Shown here: positions 16,572 through 26,567 of the stretch, in pieces | Numbering within the stretch: the first letter of the stretch is position 1 | How the letters are laid out: each line of letters begins with the position of its first letter | Assembly: GCF_009882945.1 (NCBI RefSeq) | Contig: NZ_WTUY01000003.1 | Coordinates: 265,304 to 329,303 of the forward strand | Origin: Alcanivorax sp. DP30 | GTDB taxonomy: Bacteria > Pseudomonadota > Gammaproteobacteria > Pseudomonadales > Alcanivoracaceae | DNA length: 64,000 nt | Reading direction: 5' to 3' | Made by a program: the position numbers and the translations under genes | Notes under the pieces: generated by a model | The model's database searches: none | The model's input: only the letters and a program-made list of their open reading frames with translations | Told to the model about the DNA's origin: nothing

Positions 16572-19238
16572 TTAACCGGTGTTTCGCAGCCCCGCCGCGA
16601 TGCCCGCAATCGTCACCATCAAGGCACTTTCCAGGGTTTCGTCGCCGTCCTGGCCACGCAGCCGCGCCATCAGTTCCGCCTGAAGAAGGTGCAGGGGATC
16701 GGTGTAGGGGTCGCGCACGCGAATGGACCAGCGCATGACCGGGTTATTCTCCAGCAGATCCTCCCGGCCCGTCAGACCACTCAAAGCCGCCACACAGGAC
16801 GTTAGCCGGTCCCGCAGTACCTCGCCAAGTTGTTGCAGACCTTCATCGTTCCCGGCCAGTCGTTGTTCATACCAGGACGCCACATTGAGATCCGCCTTGG
16901 CCAGTACCATTTCCAGCATGTCCACCACCCCCTGGAAGAACGGCCAGCGATCGGCCATGTCCCGCACCCTGGCCGCCTGTTCGCTATCTGCGAGGGCTTC
17001 TTCCAGGGCTCCGCCGGTGCCCAGCCAGGCAGGCAGCATGAGACGGATTTGTGTCCAGGCGAACACCCAGGGAATGGCTCGCAAGGAACCGATGCCCGCA
17101 TCCTGCTTGCGCCGCGCCGGACGGCTGCCTAACGCCAACCGCGACAGCTCGGTTTCCGGAGTGACGGTTCGCAGGTAACGCACCAACTCCGGCTCGTCAC
17201 GCACCACACTGCGATAGCCCGCCACCGACACATCGGTAAGTGTCTGCATCTGCTCCCGCCAGGCCGGTTCCGGTGTGCAGGGTGGCAGCAGGGTGGCTTC
17301 CAGGGTGGCTGCCACGTACTGGGACAGGTTGAACACAGCCACCGCCGGGCGTCCGTATTTGAAACGAATCACCTCGCCCTGTTCCGTCACACGAATACGT
17401 CCCGCCACCGAGCCCGGAGGCTGTGACAACAAGGCCATGCGCGAAGGCGCGCCGCCGCGGGAAATGGATCCGCCACGACCGTGGAACAGGGTCAATGGAA
17501 TCTTGTGACTGGCAAACAGGGCGGTAAGGGTTTCCTGGGCACGGTATTGCGCCCAGGCGGCCCCCAGGAAGCCGGCATCCTTGGCTGAGTCGGAATAGCC
17601 AATCATCACTTCCTGGCCCTGCGACACCCGTTCCCTGTAGAAAGGAATGTCCATCAGGGCACGCATGGTATGTTCGGCACCGTCCAGGTCCGCCAGGGTT
17701 TCGAACAACGGCACCACTCGCATGGGCTCACTGACCCCGGCGATTTTCTGCAGCAACATCACCGCCAGCACATCCGACGGCGTGGTCGCCATGGAAATCA
17801 CGTAGGCGCCCAGCCCTTCTCCCCCCTGCTCGGCAATCACCGCGCAGGTATCCAGCACCTCTCCCACTTCGCCCGTGCACTCCTCACTGCGCCGAAACGC
17901 CGCATCAATGAGTGGGCGGCGCGCCTGAAGTTCATCAATGAGGAATGCCTGACGCTGATCCTCATCCCACTGATGATAGCTACCCAGCTGCAGATAACGG
18001 GTGATGGCATCCAGGGCATCACTGTGCCGGGTGGATTCCTGGCGGATATCCAGCCGCAGGAGGGTGATGCCAAAGCAGTTGAGGCGGCGCAGGGTATTTT
18101 TCAGATCACCATTGGCGATATCCGCCAGCCCGATTTCACGCAGGGACTGGTCAATGAGCATCAATGGCTCGAGCAATTGCTCGCGAAACAGATAACCGTC
18201 CCCGTCCGGCACCGGCAAGCCGTCCACCTGCGCCTCCAACTGGCGCCGGGTAACTTTGAGTCGAGTGCGAACTTCCCTTAACAGCACCCGATAGGGTTCG
18301 TGGCTGGGACCGGTCACCGCCAGCAAGGCGTCACTGGCTGCCTCCATGGACAGGTCCGCCAGCAGGTTTTCGATATCACGCAGATACAGGTCCGCTGCCA
18401 TCCAGCGGGCCAGCAGCAACACCTCGCGGGTCACTGCTGCCGTCACATTCGGGTTCCCGTCCCGGTCGCCCCCCATCCAGGATGCCAGCTTCACCGGCGC
18501 CCAATCCGCCGGCGGCAACGGCAGCCCACGGTCAGCCAGATGCGTTTCCAGCTGGCGCACCATGTCCGGCACCGCCTGCCAGAGGGATTGTTCAATGGTA
18601 GCGAAGCCCCACTTGGCTTCATCCACCGGCGTGGGTTTTTCACGACGGATTTCGTCGGTGCTCCAGGCGGCCAGAATGACACGACGCAGACGGGCCCGCA
18701 GGCTGCGACGCTCCTCATCATTCAGATCAGACCGGTCCAGTTCCCCGAGCAGATCGGCCATCTGGTCGTATTTGCGAATCAGGGTACGGCGTGTCACTTC
18801 CGTGGGGTGGGCCGTCAACACCAGTTCCACGGAGAGGTTGTGCAGGGTTTCAGCCAGCAACGTATCCGGCACGCCCTCCTGTTTCAGCCGTGCAAGTACA
18901 TCCAGCAGCCCCTGGTCCCCACCGGGGTCCCCGGGATAACGCTGATGCTGACGATGCAGACGCTCGCGATGATGTTGCTCGGCAATATTGCTCAGGTTGA
19001 GAAACTGGCTGAAGGCACGGGCCACTTCCAGCAGCGTGTCGTCATCAAGCGGAGACAACAAATCCTTCAATGTGGACAACGGCGCGCCTTTTTCACTGCG
19101 TGTGGCCACCGAGGCCTGACGGATGCTCTCAATGGTCTCATAAAGGCCGTCTCCCGCCTGCTGGCGCAGACATTCGCCGAGAAGATCGCCCAGTAAACGA
19201 ACATTGTCCCGAAGTGGTGCATTGACGTTGTGATCCAC
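16572..19238 (-). CDS. ppc: Phosphoenolpyruvate carboxylase
   Basis: An 888-residue enzyme that makes oxaloacetate from PEP and bicarbonate, refilling the TCA cycle. The catalytic His is in LTAHPTEVTRRTL (H144), the Lys in GYSDSAKDAGFL and the Arg-Gly loop in FHGRGGSISRGGAP. The C-terminus ends GLRNTG, matching the family. I chose GTG 19238, with AGGAGG just upstream, because the longer reading would place that ribosome site inside the gene. E. coli Ppc is 883 residues. Confidence 0.96.
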   Translation of the reverse strand: MDHNVNAPLRDNVRLLGDLLGECLRQQAGDGLYETIESIRQASVATRSEKGAPLSTLKDLLSPLDDDTLLEVARAFSQFLNLSNIAEQHHRERLHRQHQRYPGDPGGDQGLLDVLARLKQEGVPDTLLAETLHNLSVELVLTAHPTEVTRRTLIRKYDQMADLLGELDRSDLNDEERRSLRARLRRVILAAWSTDEIRREKPTPVDEAKWGFATIEQSLWQAVPDMVRQLETHLADRGLPLPPADWAPVKLASWMGGDRDGNPNVTAAVTREVLLLARWMAADLYLRDIENLLADLSMEAASDALLAVTGPSHEPYRVLLREVRTRLKVTRRQLEAQVDGLPVPDGDGYLFREQLLEPLMLIDQSLREIGLADIANGDLKNTLRRLNCFGITLLRLDIRQESTRHSDALDAITRYLQLGSYHQWDEDQRQAFLIDELQARRPLIDAAFRRSEECTGEVGEVLDTCAVIAEQGGEGLGAYVISMATTPSDVLAVMLLQKIAGVSEPMRVVPLFETLADLDGAEHTMRALMDIPFYRERVSQGQEVMIGYSDSAKDAGFLGAAWAQYRAQETLTALFASHKIPLTLFHGRGGSISRGGAPSRMALLSQPPGSVAGRIRVTEQGEVIRFKYGRPAVAVFNLSQYVAATLEATLLPPCTPEPAWREQMQTLTDVSVAGYRSVVRDEPELVRYLRTVTPETELSRLALGSRPARRKQDAGIGSLRAIPWVFAWTQIRLMLPAWLGTGGALEEALADSEQAARVRDMADRWPFFQGVVDMLEMVLAKADLNVASWYEQRLAGNDEGLQQLGEVLRDRLTSCVAALSGLTGREDLLENNPVMRWSIRVRDPYTDPLHLLQAELMARLRGQDGDETLESALMVTIAGIAAGLRNTG

Positions 19239-19389
19239 ACTGCCTCCTTGAAACACACAAAGATCTTGACCTGTTATGACTGTTTTACCGACTCACCTAA
19301 CAGTTTTAACAAGATTACCCCTGCAGACATCTTTATTCCTCTGCCCGGCTATCGCAACATAGGCGCCTCAGTCACAGGGACGCAGTATT

Positions 19390-20331
19390 ATGAGCACAAC
19401 AAGCCGCATCACGTCTGACCAAGGTGTCGTGCTTATGCAATATCTGGCCAGGGCGCTGTTTGCATTACTGGCGGTATTCTATTTCCATAACGCGGATACA
19501 TTTTACTTCTCCCTGCCCCAGGCCACGCCCTGGCTGCTTTTTTCCGCCTACGTGGTCATGCAGTTCGGCCTGCTGTTCTGGCGACCGGCCAATGGCGACG
19601 CTTTTGCCTCTGCGCTGGATTTGCTGACGCTGGGTATCGTCATGCTTCTGGATGCCGGCAGTCCGCCACCCACCATGGCCCTGCTTTTTGTGGCCGTTCT
19701 CAGTAACGGCCTGCTGCATGGGCTCAAGCGATTTCTGATCATGCTGTTGGCGGCAGAAGTCATGCTGGCCATCGTCTTGCCCATCCGGCTGAGCTACGCC
19801 TCCACCCCGGACAGCTCCGCCAGCCTGTTCCTCGCAGCGGCCCTGAGCGCCTGCATGCTGTATTTTGGGCTGATGATCTGGCGCAATCAGGTGCTGGCCC
19901 GTGCCGCCCTGGAAGCGACCTGGCGGGACCCGGACACCGACTTCATCAGCCGGGAAGCGCTGGTCAGCACCGCCGGCTGGCTGGTGCCGCTGCATGACCG
20001 GATTTCCTCCCCGCTAACCCTGGTGCTGATCCAGCATGGGGAGCTACCACAGCTGTCTGACCAGGTGGCTCAGAGGATTCGCCGCAGCGACGTGGCCGCC
20101 CGCTATGACGATACCCAGCTGGCGCTATTGCTGCCTTGCACTGCCACCGCGGCCGCGGAACAACTGCTCAATGACCTGCGGGACCGCCATCCCGGCATGC
20201 GTGCCGCCCTGATGACCCTGTCTGACGGGAATGTGGCGCTGGAACAGGCGCTGGCCCACCTGGAGCAGAGCATGGCACGTACCAGCGAAGAGGACGGCCA
20301 CTGGCTGGCCCATGCGGCACCGATTCACTGA
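19390..20331 (+). CDS. Membrane protein with degenerate GGDEF-like domain
   Basis: A 313-residue protein: six or so hydrophobic segments at about 16-165, then a soluble domain (about 175-305) with the pattern of a GGDEF fold. WRDPDTDFISREAL parallels the usual DxLTGLxNRRAL entry, and RRSDVAARYDDTQLALLLP parallels R-x-D-x-x-x-R-x-GGEEF-x-x-x-x-P. The GGDEF signature is replaced by YDDTQ, so cyclase activity is unlikely; a sensor or c-di-GMP-related scaffold is possible. An alternative start is ATG 19435. It stands upstream of a protease gene on the same strand. Confidence 0.6.
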   Translation: MSTTSRITSDQGVVLMQYLARALFALLAVFYFHNADTFYFSLPQATPWLLFSAYVVMQFGLLFWRPANGDAFASALDLLTLGIVMLLDAGSPPPTMALLFVAVLSNGLLHGLKRFLIMLLAAEVMLAIVLPIRLSYASTPDSSASLFLAAALSACMLYFGLMIWRNQVLARAALEATWRDPDTDFISREALVSTAGWLVPLHDRISSPLTLVLIQHGELPQLSDQVAQRIRRSDVAARYDDTQLALLLPCTATAAAEQLLNDLRDRHPGMRAALMTLSDGNVALEQALAHLEQSMARTSEEDGHWLAHAAPIH

Positions 20332-20407
20332 CGCGCCAATACACTCCTTCACAGAACTGCGCATCCAAGACCGGTAAACTGCTGGAAAGCGCTTAAGAGT
20401 CTCTTTC

Positions 20408-22084
20408 ATGCAGTGTCTACGTAACCTGATCAGCGGTCTGGCCCTTGCCCTGACAGCGACCCTCCCCCTCGCCGGTGTGGCTGGAGACACCGTTGCCACC
20501 CCGCGCGTCATTGGCGGTCTGGACGCACCGGTTAACCGCTGGCCCTGGATGGCACAGCTTGCCATTGTCGACCCCGCGACACCTGGCGGTTATCTGCTTT
20601 GCGGGGCCAGTCACCTGAGCACACGCTGGATACTTACCGCCGCCCATTGCCTGGAATACCCCAACGGTTCCCTAGTGCCGGCCAGTAATGTTTACGTCTT
20701 CATTGGTGATACAGACCGCAACAACAACCCTACCAGCGGCATCCAGGCGCAGCAGGTTCTCATCCATCGCCTGTACAGCGACCTGAATCACGACCTTGCC
20801 CTGATCCGCATCCCCGCCCGCAATAACAGCGAGTGGCCCAGCATCATTACCGTGGATGGCTCCGACGCTCTGGAAGCCGCCCCCTTTTCCCTGCGCGACG
20901 AAGCCGTCACCGCCCTGGGCTGGGGCCAAACCGGCAGTGGTCTCAGCAACGATCTGCAAGAGGTGCAGCTGGATTATGTGCCGCGTAGCCAGTGTCGACA
21001 GTCGTCCCCGCTGAGCATTTCCGACTTTGTCATCTGCGCTGCCGAGCTGAACCCCGTCAGCGGGCGGAATCAGGACACCTGCTTTGGTGACAGTGGAGGC
21101 CCCCTTTTTGTGGGCCGTGACCGCTCCCCCTGGCTGGCGGGTTTAACCAGTTTCGGCGAATCCATATGCGCCACCGGCGCCCCGGGCGGCTATACCCATT
21201 TGGCAGCAGAAACTGCCGAACTGGAGGCTCTCACCGCCTCCGCCGGGTTCCCCCTGGTCGACCTGAATCTGTTCTGGAGCTTCGCCGCGCCGCCACGCTA
21301 TTACGCCCTGCCCGGCGCCAGCCAAACCCTGACCCTGACGTTGGAGAACAGTGGCTCAACCACCATCAACAACCCGACACTCAACCTTTCCCTGTCCGGA
21401 GGCACCAGCGCCACCTCACAGTGGAACAGTTGCAGCAGCGGCCTGCTGGGCAACCGCTGCACCCCCGTCAGCAACTTCACAGGCAGCCGCACGCAATCGC
21501 TGACCGTGAATGGCAACAATGGCCAGGATCAGGTGGTCACCGTCAATGTGCAGGGCAGTGCCGATCAGGAAGAATATCGCCGGCGCAACAATAGCCTGCA
21601 GCAGGTCATCGTGTTCTCCAACAACCCGGATATTGCGCTCAGTGCACGCACCATCGCTACCACGGCCGATCGCGCCACCCTGTCCGTCACCCTGCGCAAT
21701 CTGTCCACTCTTAACTCTGCCAGCGGTACTGCCGTGGAGTTCGCGCTGCCCTCCGGCATGACACTGGCTAACGCCGACACTCTTGGCTGCACCGGCTCCA
21801 GCCTCGTCCGCTGTCCCCTGGGCACGCTTGCCCCGGACAGCGCCAAGGTGCTCAATCTTCAGATCGACAGCAGGGACAGCATTACCCGCATGCTCAACTT
21901 TCAGGGCACCCTCAACGAACGGGACATCCCCGCCGGCGACACCCAACAGTCTGTGACCATCAGCTTTAGCGCCCCCCCTTCCACCAGCACGGGCAGCAGC
22001 GGAGGCGGCGGGTTCATCTTTGTCGGCTGGCTGCTGACGCTTTCCCTGCTCGGCCTGCGCCGGCGGCCTTGTCCCCCGCCCTGA
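20408..22084 (+). CDS. Secreted trypsin-like serine protease with GlyGly-CTERM tail
   Basis: A 558-residue exported S1 protease. After the signal peptide (to about residue 26) comes an activation-type site PRVIGG (33-37). The triad is H80 (TAAHC), D129 (HDLALI) and S229 (GDSGGP). Residues 280-530 are beta-rich, DUF11/CARDB-like. The C-terminus has SSGGGG, a hydrophobic helix and RRR, the GlyGly-CTERM signal that is removed by a rhombosortase and linked to surface anchoring after type II secretion. No rhombosortase is in the window. Substrate unknown. Confidence 0.88.
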   Translation: MQCLRNLISGLALALTATLPLAGVAGDTVATPRVIGGLDAPVNRWPWMAQLAIVDPATPGGYLLCGASHLSTRWILTAAHCLEYPNGSLVPASNVYVFIGDTDRNNNPTSGIQAQQVLIHRLYSDLNHDLALIRIPARNNSEWPSIITVDGSDALEAAPFSLRDEAVTALGWGQTGSGLSNDLQEVQLDYVPRSQCRQSSPLSISDFVICAAELNPVSGRNQDTCFGDSGGPLFVGRDRSPWLAGLTSFGESICATGAPGGYTHLAAETAELEALTASAGFPLVDLNLFWSFAAPPRYYALPGASQTLTLTLENSGSTTINNPTLNLSLSGGTSATSQWNSCSSGLLGNRCTPVSNFTGSRTQSLTVNGNNGQDQVVTVNVQGSADQEEYRRRNNSLQQVIVFSNNPDIALSARTIATTADRATLSVTLRNLSTLNSASGTAVEFALPSGMTLANADTLGCTGSSLVRCPLGTLAPDSAKVLNLQIDSRDSITRMLNFQGTLNERDIPAGDTQQSVTISFSAPPSTSTGSSGGGGFIFVGWLLTLSLLGLRRRPCPPP

Positions 22085-22126
22085 CGCCCTATATTCTCCC
22101 CGCTTTACCTGTCAGTCGGGGACAAC

Positions 22127-24055
22127 ATGGTCGACAGCAAACCGGGCTTTCGCGCTGATATCGAGGGACTGCGCGCACTGGCGGTGATCCTGGTCATCCT
22201 CTATCACTTCGAGGTGCCCGGCATCACAGGCGGTTTTATTGGCGTGGACGTGTTCTTCGTCATCTCCGGGTTTGTAATCACCCAGTTGCTCCAGCGCGCC
22301 TTCAGCAAAGGCACGTTCAGCTTCAGCGACTTTTACGCCCGCCGCATCCGCCGGCTGGTACCCCTGTTCCTGCTGGTATCCACCGTCACCTTCCTGATGA
22401 TCTCGCCGTTCTATATTGGCGATGCCTACTACATTTTTGCCAAGAGCTGGCTGTCCTCCCTCATCGGCATCAGCAATCTCTATTACTTCACCGAACTGAC
22501 CCAGTACTTCGCCCCGGAAACCCGTTCTCTGAACCTGCTACACACCTGGTCCCTGGCGGTGGAAGAGCAGTTCTATCTGATCTGGCCACTCACCCTCTAT
22601 CTGGCCTACCGCTTCGGTAAGGGACGGGAAGGCCACTGGCCGTTCAAGATCACCCTGATCGCCACGTTCGCGCTGTCGGTCTACATGGCCAACCAATGGC
22701 CCGCGGCAGCTTACTACCTGCTGCCCGCCCGACTGTTCGAATTCATGCTCGGCACCGGCGTCGCCCTGTTTGCCAACCAGCTACCCCGGCTCAACCGCCC
22801 GATGGCAGAAGTCCTTGCGGTCGCCGGCCTGGCCATGATCGTCGCCACCGCCCTTCTGATCACCAAGCACGATCATTTCCCCGGCTACAACGCCCTGTGG
22901 CCCACCCTGGGAACCGCCATGGTGATTTATGCCGGCCTGCATCAACCCGGTACGCTTAGTGCACGGCTATTGAGCCTGCCACTCATGGTATTCCTCGGCG
23001 GCATTTCCTACTCCCTGTACCTGTGGCACTGGCCCCCGGTCGCGCTGCTCCATTACCAGCTAATCGAACTAACGACCTGGAACCGGGTTGCACTGATAGT
23101 TGGCGTTGTCCTCGTCTCCTGGCTCAGCTACCGATTGGTAGAAAACCGCTTTCGCCATCGCCCGTGGAGCCTGCGCAAATCCTTCATGGTACTGGTGTTT
23201 GGCCCCCTACTGGCGATCTGGGCCATCCAGTCCACCATCCGTATTGCTGACGACCTCAGCTTCCGGATTCCTGAAGAACGCCGGGAGCTGTACAAGATCA
23301 TCGCCAACAACAACCCGGCAGACCTCTACAAACGCTGCTTCAAAGGTGACCCGGTGGAGTTCAACACCAACAAGGCCTGTCTGTTTGGTGATAAACCGGT
23401 TAACGGGAAACCCAACAGCATGCTGATTGGCGATTCCCACGGTATTGCCCAGATCGGTTTCGTGGAACAGCTCATCGACGGCAAGGGCTACTCTCTGCTT
23501 ATGGTGACCCGAGCCTCCACCCCTTTCCTGCCCCCCCATATTGCCGAAAAAGCCCAGGCCGCCGACCCCACCCAGGTGGCGCGAAACAAGGCCCTCAGCG
23601 ACTACCTGGAACAACGGCCGATGACCGTATTCCTGGGAGCCTGGTGGAATGCCTATCTGAAACAGGAAGCGTTCCAAGGGTATTTCCTGGACACTCTGGA
23701 CTGGCTGAAAGCCAAAGGGCACACAGTCATCGTGCTGGAGGATGTCCCCGAACTGCCGTCTTCTTCCTACGCAGAATGCCTGCTCAAGAACATGAATGAT
23801 TGCTCCATCGATGCCAGGGAAGCGGAGAACAACCTGGCCAACTTCCATCGTTTCAAGCAGGCGGCTGTGCAACGGCACCCGGATATCATCTGGACCAACC
23901 CGCGCAAGGTATTGTGCGATGAACAACGCTGCCAGACCGTGCTCAACGGCATCCCCCTCTACCGTGACGAAAGCCATTTGAACAACGTGGGCGCCATCGA
24001 AATCGGTAAGGAATACCTGAAACGCTTCGACAATCCGCTGCCGGCAATACATTGA
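22127..24055 (+). CDS. OafA-type acyltransferase with C-terminal SGNH domain
   Basis: A 642-residue membrane O-acyltransferase. Residues 1-360 are an Acyltransferase_3 domain of about 10-11 helices with R16 and H27 (GLRALAVILVILYH) and IGVDVFFVISGFVI. Residues 400-642 form a periplasmic SGNH domain with catalytic Ser in GDSHG and the late D-x-x-H in DESHLNN. Such proteins O-acetylate lipopolysaccharide or other surface glycans. It follows the protease gene by 42 bases on the same strand. The glycan target is unknown. Confidence 0.88.
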   Translation: MVDSKPGFRADIEGLRALAVILVILYHFEVPGITGGFIGVDVFFVISGFVITQLLQRAFSKGTFSFSDFYARRIRRLVPLFLLVSTVTFLMISPFYIGDAYYIFAKSWLSSLIGISNLYYFTELTQYFAPETRSLNLLHTWSLAVEEQFYLIWPLTLYLAYRFGKGREGHWPFKITLIATFALSVYMANQWPAAAYYLLPARLFEFMLGTGVALFANQLPRLNRPMAEVLAVAGLAMIVATALLITKHDHFPGYNALWPTLGTAMVIYAGLHQPGTLSARLLSLPLMVFLGGISYSLYLWHWPPVALLHYQLIELTTWNRVALIVGVVLVSWLSYRLVENRFRHRPWSLRKSFMVLVFGPLLAIWAIQSTIRIADDLSFRIPEERRELYKIIANNNPADLYKRCFKGDPVEFNTNKACLFGDKPVNGKPNSMLIGDSHGIAQIGFVEQLIDGKGYSLLMVTRASTPFLPPHIAEKAQAADPTQVARNKALSDYLEQRPMTVFLGAWWNAYLKQEAFQGYFLDTLDWLKAKGHTVIVLEDVPELPSSSYAECLLKNMNDCSIDAREAENNLANFHRFKQAAVQRHPDIIWTNPRKVLCDEQRCQTVLNGIPLYRDESHLNNVGAIEIGKEYLKRFDNPLPAIH

Positions 24056-24445
24056 CCATACCCTTGAAGCATAAGGGCTGACCACGAAACAGGCTCCGCT
24101 GAAAAGAGCTGAACAGCTGGAAACTCGGGGGGCAAACAAAACTCAGGCAGGCAAAAAAAGGCAAAAGGAGACACGCAGAGTCTCAGCACGAAAAATCAAT
24201 CGGTTAGTTTATCAACCAAACCTCTTAATGCTCTCAATAATCTCACCAGAAATAGACAGCGCATGGGCATACGTGCCTGATCGGCGGCAGCCTCAATAAG
24301 GAATTGAACATGAGGAGGATGTTACCAGGCTCACTTTTTTGAACTTCGCCAGCGTTTGTAATCTTTGGCTGACAGACAGATCGGTCAAAACCCTTATACT
24401 CGCGGCTAAAAATTAGTGAGCCATTTCTGCACCCTTGGGGGAATA
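24056..24445. other. Intergenic region without gene
   Basis: No open frame of merit in 390 bases. Base composition is richer in A and T than upstream, marking the left edge of the lower-GC stretch that runs to about 38 kb. A possible -10 hexamer TATACT lies at 24395-24400 upstream of the next gene, without a convincing -35. Confidence 0.35.
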
Positions 24446-25840
24446 ATGACATTTTCGCATCATTTAACTAACAGAAAACTTCTGTCGATCAGCTACCTAA
24501 TGTTAGCAAGCAACCTTGCCCAAGCAGCCCTGCAGCCCGAGGGGCCGGAATACCTGGCCAACACGACCTCCTCCGGGTATGAAGCCACCCCATTTATTGC
24601 CAACGATTCCGATAACAACACCTTGATCGTATGGACATCAGAAGCTACCTACGCAGAATCTGGCGTCTCAATCATGGGGCAGTTTTATAACCAATATGGC
24701 GAAACAGTAGGACCAGAGAAAACATTGGTAGACGAATCAGCCAACATCGCAAGGGTTATCGAACAGGATAACTACGCGCACATTGCCATGACATCTTGGC
24801 CAGACGGTCGTTTTGCCTTGGCTTGGTCAACAGAAGGTGAAGCTCTCAACGAATTTGAAAATGATTACGACATGGTGCTGCAGTTTTTCAATGCCGACGG
24901 GTCAACCGATGGCGACGTTATCTCTGTCGCAGCGAGCACAGACAAAGAAGCGATGCCCTCCCTGGCAAGCAACAATACCGGCCTCATCATCGCATGGCAG
25001 ACCTATCCGACCGGCAACACAAAAGCGCTCACGGCAAATACGCTTAAGTACAAACGTTATAGCAAGAACGGTAATTCTCTCACGGAAAATCCAATCCTCG
25101 TCAGCAGCTTTGTCAGTAACCTTGGTGAGCAACCGTCCGCCGCCCTCTCTGAGGACAATGTTGCCTTGATCACCTGGGCGGCTAATGCACAGGGCAAAGC
25201 TAGCGCAGAAAGCGCGCCTGAATACCAGATCCGGGCAGCCCTTTTCGCAACCAACGACAACCCTATCGCCCCCACTATTACACTGGACAGCATGGAGGGA
25301 GCCAATATATCCAGCGCAGTCCATGCAATCACGCTGAATAATACGAGCTTCCTTGCGGCTTGGGACAGCGGCATCATCGGCACCCGAAGTCCTCGCGCCC
25401 GCACCATTAACGCCACCGGCAGCTTAGGTGCAATGATTGACAGTCAAACCAGTGGTGATGATCACATCTCCGGCGTTGCCCAAGACAAGAATGGCAATGC
25501 CTATATTGCCTGGAATCGATCAGAGTATGGCGAATACACCTTATTTGCTCAGCACGTGACCATCAATGGTGCTGTCGGGAACCCGGTGCAGGTTTCCACA
25601 TACACCAACCCCGAAGAAAATAACGCAGCCCTGGCCATGGGCAGTGAGGGAATTGTTACCATGGCCTGGGAGAGCTGGATTGCCAATGATGACGATGCAC
25701 CGGATATCTACGCTCGTCGATTCGATGTAGTAAATCGGGCCAGCCTCGCTGCAGAAAAAAACAGCAGTGGCGGCGGCGGAGCCCCTGCCGCAATACTGCT
25801 TGGAATGTTTGCTGTGCTGGTCCTAAGGCGCAGATCATAA
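24446..25840 (+). CDS. Exported protein of unknown function with GlyGly-CTERM tail
   Basis: A 464-residue secreted protein. Signal peptide ends at about NLAQA; ATG 24446 was chosen because the signal peptide begins there. The body shows recurring units with W-containing strands (LIVWTSEA, ALAWSTEG, IIAWQTYP, LITWAANA, FLAAWDSG, AYIAWNRS, TMAWESW), spaced about 45-60 residues, which suggests a beta-propeller. The C-terminus SSGGGGAP plus a hydrophobic helix and RRRS is a GlyGly-CTERM sorting signal, the second in this window. I do not recognise a specific family. Confidence 0.75.
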   Translation: MTFSHHLTNRKLLSISYLMLASNLAQAALQPEGPEYLANTTSSGYEATPFIANDSDNNTLIVWTSEATYAESGVSIMGQFYNQYGETVGPEKTLVDESANIARVIEQDNYAHIAMTSWPDGRFALAWSTEGEALNEFENDYDMVLQFFNADGSTDGDVISVAASTDKEAMPSLASNNTGLIIAWQTYPTGNTKALTANTLKYKRYSKNGNSLTENPILVSSFVSNLGEQPSAALSEDNVALITWAANAQGKASAESAPEYQIRAALFATNDNPIAPTITLDSMEGANISSAVHAITLNNTSFLAAWDSGIIGTRSPRARTINATGSLGAMIDSQTSGDDHISGVAQDKNGNAYIAWNRSEYGEYTLFAQHVTINGAVGNPVQVSTYTNPEENNAALAMGSEGIVTMAWESWIANDDDAPDIYARRFDVVNRASLAAEKNSSGGGGAPAAILLGMFAVLVLRRRS

Positions 25841-25890
25841 AAGAAGAAAAGCCAGTCAAGGCCTACCGCTTTGCAACGTTTATGACAGCC

Positions 25891-25923
25891 ATAAATAGAG
25901 CCTCATTTGGAGGCTCTATTTAT
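25891..25923. terminator. Bidirectional terminator
   Basis: A perfect 14-base stem ATAAATAGAGCCTC / GAGGCTCTATTTAT around ATTTG, between the convergent GlyGly-CTERM and outer-membrane genes. T-rich sequence follows on both strands. Confidence 0.85.
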
Positions 25924-25931
25924 AGATTTTT

Positions 25932-26567
25932 TCAGAATCGTGCAGTGACACCCAGCTGGAAAGCTGATTGCTCTGGCTCGTAGGTGAATTCACGACCAGA
26001 AAAAGGGTCCTCGCTGACAATCTCGTCATACATCGTACGACTCCAATCGGCACGCAGCGATATCGTTTCATTCAGAGGCAACTCAGCACCAATCCCGACA
26101 CGCAGCCCCCAAGGATTTTCGTCCTCAACCGAATCATTCGAGATACCATCGTCAAGATCGAAATCTGTTCGCTGTGCGCCAAGTCGACCATAAACTTGGA
26201 CAGCATTCACCTCTGTACCAACCAGGAAACCCAAGCCATAGCTGTTTCCAGCTTCGATATGAAGAGATTCGGCTTCGAACGTTTCCTTATATTCTGCACT
26301 CCCTGTTCCAGCATTCAGTTCGACAGAAAAAAATGCGCCCTCTCCACCAAAGCGTAAACCACCATATACACCAAAAGCGCCACCGGAAGCGGAGAGTCCT
26401 TCCAGATCAAGATCGCCGAACCCCGGCTCCTTGTCGGTATAACCAATACTGTAATCATCATAACCCAGCTGTGTTCCAATATAAGGCCCCGCATGAACCA
26501 CCCCAGCGGAACAAAACAGCAAAGCACATGAAAAACGCAAGCAAACACTTCTTTTCATTGTCATCAT
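25932..26567 (-). CDS. Outer membrane beta-barrel protein
   Basis: About 211 residues from ATG 26567, with a signal peptide ending VVHAG. Alternating strands (YIGTQLGYDDYSIGYT, FGVYGGLRFGG, FFSVELNAGTG, NPWGLRVGIGAEL, ISLRADWSRTMYD) and a terminal phenylalanine after QLGVTAR fit an eight-stranded OmpA/OmpW-like barrel (PF13505 type). Several nearby ATG codons exist; this one has GGA at a suitable distance. It converges with the GlyGly-CTERM gene. Role unknown. Confidence 0.75.
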   Translation of the reverse strand: MMTMKRSVCLRFSCALLFCSAGVVHAGPYIGTQLGYDDYSIGYTDKEPGFGDLDLEGLSASGGAFGVYGGLRFGGEGAFFSVELNAGTGSAEYKETFEAESLHIEAGNSYGLGFLVGTEVNAVQVYGRLGAQRTDFDLDDGISNDSVEDENPWGLRVGIGAELPLNETISLRADWSRTMYDEIVSEDPFSGREFTYEPEQSAFQLGVTARF

